Source of the DNA: Nostoc sp. RI_552
GTDB lineage: Bacteria; Cyanobacteriota; Cyanobacteriia; Cyanobacteriales; Nostocaceae
Assembly: GCA_016124525.1 (NCBI GenBank)
Contig: WGNO01000008.1
Span: 1-64,000 of the forward strand
Direction of reading: 5' to 3'
DNA: 64,000 nucleotides
Made by a program: the position numbers and the translations under genes. Shown here piece after piece: positions 61,802 to 64,000 of the stretch; position 1 is the stretch's first letter, and each line of letters starts with the position of its first letter. Below the pieces are notes generated by a model, which was not told the origin of the DNA, made no database searches, and saw only the letters and a program-made list of their open reading frames with translations.

Positions 61802-62683
61802 TTACTCTTCTCCCCAGGTTTGTAACTGCAAATAAACAAATAATGAGGTAACAGCTAACAGCACTGTGGCAGCGGCAGCAGCGTAACCAAAATCAAATTG
61901 TCCGAAAGCCTCTTGGTAAATGTAATAAACCAGCAAGTTAGTAGAATTAAGGGGTCCACCCCCTGTAATTACATAAACCTGCTCAAAACTCCGTAATGTA
62001 AAAATCGCTGTGGTGACAATAGCAAATATCACTGTAGGTTGTAATCCGGGTAGGGTAACGTTCCAAAACTGCTGCCAAGCATTTGCCCCATCCAGTTCTG
62101 CTGCTTCGTAGCGACTGGGGGGAATTGCCTGCAATCCTGCTAAGAATACCACCATATTAAAACCCAATTGTTTCCAAATACTTAATACAATTAGTACAGG
62201 CATTGCCCAAACTGTACTTCCTAGCCAAGGAATGGGTGCAATTCCCAATAAATTTAAAAATGCGTTGGCCGGACCATCAGTTTGGAATAACCAGCGAAAG
62301 CCTAAACCAGCAGCAACCAAGGATATAATTGAGGGCAAAAAATAGGCACTCCGTAGCAGTCCTCGCAAAGTTAAAGATTTGTCTAATAGCACCGCTAGCC
62401 CCAAGGGAATAACCAAGCCAGGAATGACCGTGGCAACGGTAAAATAAATAGTGTTACCCAAGACTTGCCAAAAATCTGGGGTAAGTAGCAAGCGCCAATA
62501 ATTCTTCAAACCTACCCAAGTGGTGCCTGATGAGGTGAAGCTCCCTGTAGTAAAACTCAGGTAGAACAAATAAGCTATGGGCCAAATAATGAAGATACTT
62601 AATAAAATCAATGCCGGCATCAGAAAAGTCCAAGCGGCAAATGTATCATTATCTAACCAGGACTTGGTATATGTTTTTGGCAT
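61802..62683 (-). CDS. Sugar ABC transporter permease (MalF/UgpA type)
   Basis: 293 residues with six membrane helices. The EAA loop is SRYEAAELDGANAWQQFWNVTLPGLQ from about 195, shown here in two parts: SRYEAAELDGANAWQQF and WNVTLPGLQPTV. This is the inner-membrane part of a carbohydrate importer. No partner permease, binding protein or ATPase is adjacent; the other parts must be elsewhere. It diverges from purN by 23 bases. Confidence 0.87.
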   Translation of the reverse strand: MPKTYTKSWLDNDTFAAWTFLMPALILLSIFIIWPIAYLFYLSFTTGSFTSSGTTWVGLKNYWRLLLTPDFWQVLGNTIYFTVATVIPGLVIPLGLAVLLDKSLTLRGLLRSAYFLPSIISLVAAGLGFRWLFQTDGPANAFLNLLGIAPIPWLGSTVWAMPVLIVLSIWKQLGFNMVVFLAGLQAIPPSRYEAAELDGANAWQQFWNVTLPGLQPTVIFAIVTTAIFTLRSFEQVYVITGGGPLNSTNLLVYYIYQEAFGQFDFGYAAAAATVLLAVTSLFVYLQLQTWGEE

Positions 62684-62706
62684 TATAATCTTTCCTCTTT
62701 ACTATT

Positions 62707-63351
62707 ATGACTGTTTGCCCTGATTCTACCGTTAGTCTGGTTTTTCCCAGTATTAGTAATTGCCATTCCCCAAGCAGTCCTTTAAAACTGGGAATTATGG
62801 CTTCTGGTAGTGGCAGTAATTTTGACGCCATTGCCCAAGCGATCGCAGATGAGCAACTAAAGGCTCAAATTCAAGTTTTAATTTATAATAACCCCTCAGC
62901 TAAAGCTGCCATCCGAGCGGATCATAGAGGTGTAGAATCTGTATTGTTGAATCACCGCGACTACATTAGCCGCGAAGCATTTGACAGTGAAATTGTCCAG
63001 ACTTTGAAGCAATATGATGTTGATTGGCTGATTATGGCTGGTTGGATGCGTCTAGTGACACCGATATTAATTGATGCCTTTACAGACAGGATCATTAATA
63101 TTCATCCTAGTTTGTTGCCTAGTTTTAAAGGTATTAATGCTGTACAACAAGCCCTAGCATCTGGAGTGAAAATTACTGGCTGTACAGCACATTTAGTTTG
63201 TTTAGAAGTGGACAGCGGCCCTATATTAATCCAAGCTGCTGTGCCGGTGTTAGTAGATGATACTTTAGAAACGCTCCACGCTAGGATTCAAATTCAAGAA
63301 CACCGCATTTTACCACAGGCCATCGCACTGGCTGCAGCAAGAGTTAATTAA
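62707..63351 (+). CDS. purN: Phosphoribosylglycinamide formyltransferase
   Basis: 214 residues; the first ~28 are an extension before LGIMASGSGSNFDAIAQAI. The catalytic Asn-His pair is in INIHPSLLPSFKG and the GCTAHLVCLEVDSGPILIQ block holds the aspartate and second histidine. It transfers formate from 10-formyl-THF to GAR in purine synthesis. An HIP1 octamer lies near the start. Confidence 0.94.
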   Translation: MTVCPDSTVSLVFPSISNCHSPSSPLKLGIMASGSGSNFDAIAQAIADEQLKAQIQVLIYNNPSAKAAIRADHRGVESVLLNHRDYISREAFDSEIVQTLKQYDVDWLIMAGWMRLVTPILIDAFTDRIINIHPSLLPSFKGINAVQQALASGVKITGCTAHLVCLEVDSGPILIQAAVPVLVDDTLETLHARIQIQEHRILPQAIALAAARVN

Positions 63352-63370
63352 GGCTGCTGGTCATATCAAT

Positions 63371-63952
63371 TTAAACTCGGCGTAATTTCCAGAAACAGCT
63401 AGAAATCCAATTTGTGACCATGTGGGCAACAATTGGCACTAACAAGTTACCAGTAAACAAGGCACTAAAGGCTAAAATTAACCCAATGATAGTTGCCCAA
63501 ATCACATAAGGCCATTGTTGAGGACTGCTGAGATGTAAAACACCAAAGGACAGACTAGATACAATCACAGCTACATTATCTAAGCCCAAAGCTGGCAGCA
63601 TCACACCCCGAAACAATAATTCTTCACTTAACCCTGGGAGTAAGCCTAACCAAATCAAGTCAGGTAAAGCTAAAGGCTTGATGACTATATTGAGATAATA
63701 GTCCGCACTTTTACGGTAGGGAGGACAAAGGCCATAAGCTAAACCACTTAAGATTGTGATGATTAACCCTAGCCCTAAGCCTAAGAGTAAATCTGTTGGT
63801 GACCAGTACCATCTAAAAAGGTAAAAATTTCCATAGGCTAACCATACCCTAGCGACTATCCATAACAGAATTGCAGTCACTCCCATAGCTACTAATACTT
63901 GGGTGCGTGTCAAGTATGGGATTTCTGGTTCTTGATTTTGTTGTTCAACCAC
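63371..63952 (-). CDS. CPBP family intramembrane metalloprotease
   Basis: 193 residues with several membrane helices. The Abi/CPBP motifs are PGLSEELLFRGVMLPALG (EExxxR), LSFGVLHLS and MVTNWISSCFW. Members include Rce1-type prenyl-protein proteases and bacteriocin-protection proteins; the substrate is unknown. It is convergent with purN. The remaining 48 bases to the window edge hold nothing recognisable. Confidence 0.87.
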   Translation of the reverse strand: MVEQQNQEPEIPYLTRTQVLVAMGVTAILLWIVARVWLAYGNFYLFRWYWSPTDLLLGLGLGLIITILSGLAYGLCPPYRKSADYYLNIVIKPLALPDLIWLGLLPGLSEELLFRGVMLPALGLDNVAVIVSSLSFGVLHLSSPQQWPYVIWATIIGLILAFSALFTGNLLVPIVAHMVTNWISSCFWKLRRV

Positions 63953-64000
63953 GAGTTTTTGGGTAATAGGGACTGGGAACTGGGGAACTTAAAGAGTTAG

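Noticed and set aside
1-64000. CRISPR arrays, rRNA or tRNA genes
   Set aside because: No regularly spaced direct repeats of 25-40 bases, no rRNA-like stretch and no clear tRNA cloverleaf were found by eye; a tRNA could still be missed without a covariance search.

Overview
The window is chromosomal DNA of a filamentous, probably heterocyst-forming cyanobacterium (Nostocales-like). This rests on psbN/psbH (photosystem II), a fraC-fraD pair (filament integrity), a cold-type RRM RNA-binding protein, many GCGATCGC (HIP1) octamers, an IS701-type transposase remnant and numerous cyanobacterium-specific conserved genes. No rRNA, tRNA or CRISPR array was recognised.

Layout. 0-1 kb: the tail of a TnpB-like protein and an excisionase-type HTH gene. 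1-12.7 kb: mostly conserved genes (SpoIID-like protein, Wzc-like polysaccharide co-polymerase/kinase, RNase Z, an RluA-type pseudouridine synthase, a YbdK-type ligase, an agmatinase-family hydrolase, an SpmA-SpmB fusion). 12.76-25.0 kb: an accessory block of eleven intact genes and one pseudogene, all on the minus strand. In transcription order: APS kinase, AGAT-type amidinotransferase, sulfotransferase, SnoaL-ankyrin protein, old-yellow-enzyme reductase, di-iron hydroxylase/desaturase, a decayed second copy of that hydroxylase, Tas-like aldo/keto reductase, Asp/Glu-racemase-like protein, EamA exporter, O-methyltransferase and cytochrome P450. 25.5-64 kb: mainly housekeeping and conserved genes (osmolyte transporter, ilvA, two GT39 glycosyltransferases, mnmE, plsC-like, GH38 mannosidase, psbN, psbH, tatA, pth, rpsU, rsmI, a PAP-phosphatase-like gene, rbp, a duplicated cobalamin adenosyltransferase, fraC, fraD, purN), interrupted by small transposon scars and decayed genes.

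The 12.3-kb block is the most interesting part. It looks like a biosynthetic operon for a small guanidino compound that is O-methylated, oxidised, reduced and O-sulfated, then exported. It has no PKS, NRPS or RiPP core. It combines functions also found in the saxitoxin and cylindrospermopsin clusters (amidinotransferase, sulfotransferase, APS kinase, sterol-desaturase-like enzyme), but the rest of the gene set differs, so I infer an undescribed pathway. A PAP phosphatase-like gene at 51.3 kb could recycle the sulfation by-product. The block and its right flank almost lack HIP1 octamers, which fits acquisition by transfer.

Other notable items: a perfect hairpin that sequesters the ribosome binding site of the RNA-binding protein gene (a possible RNA thermometer), an 88-bp MITE-like element with TA duplication, fraC-fraD without fraE, and several frameshifted or truncated genes.
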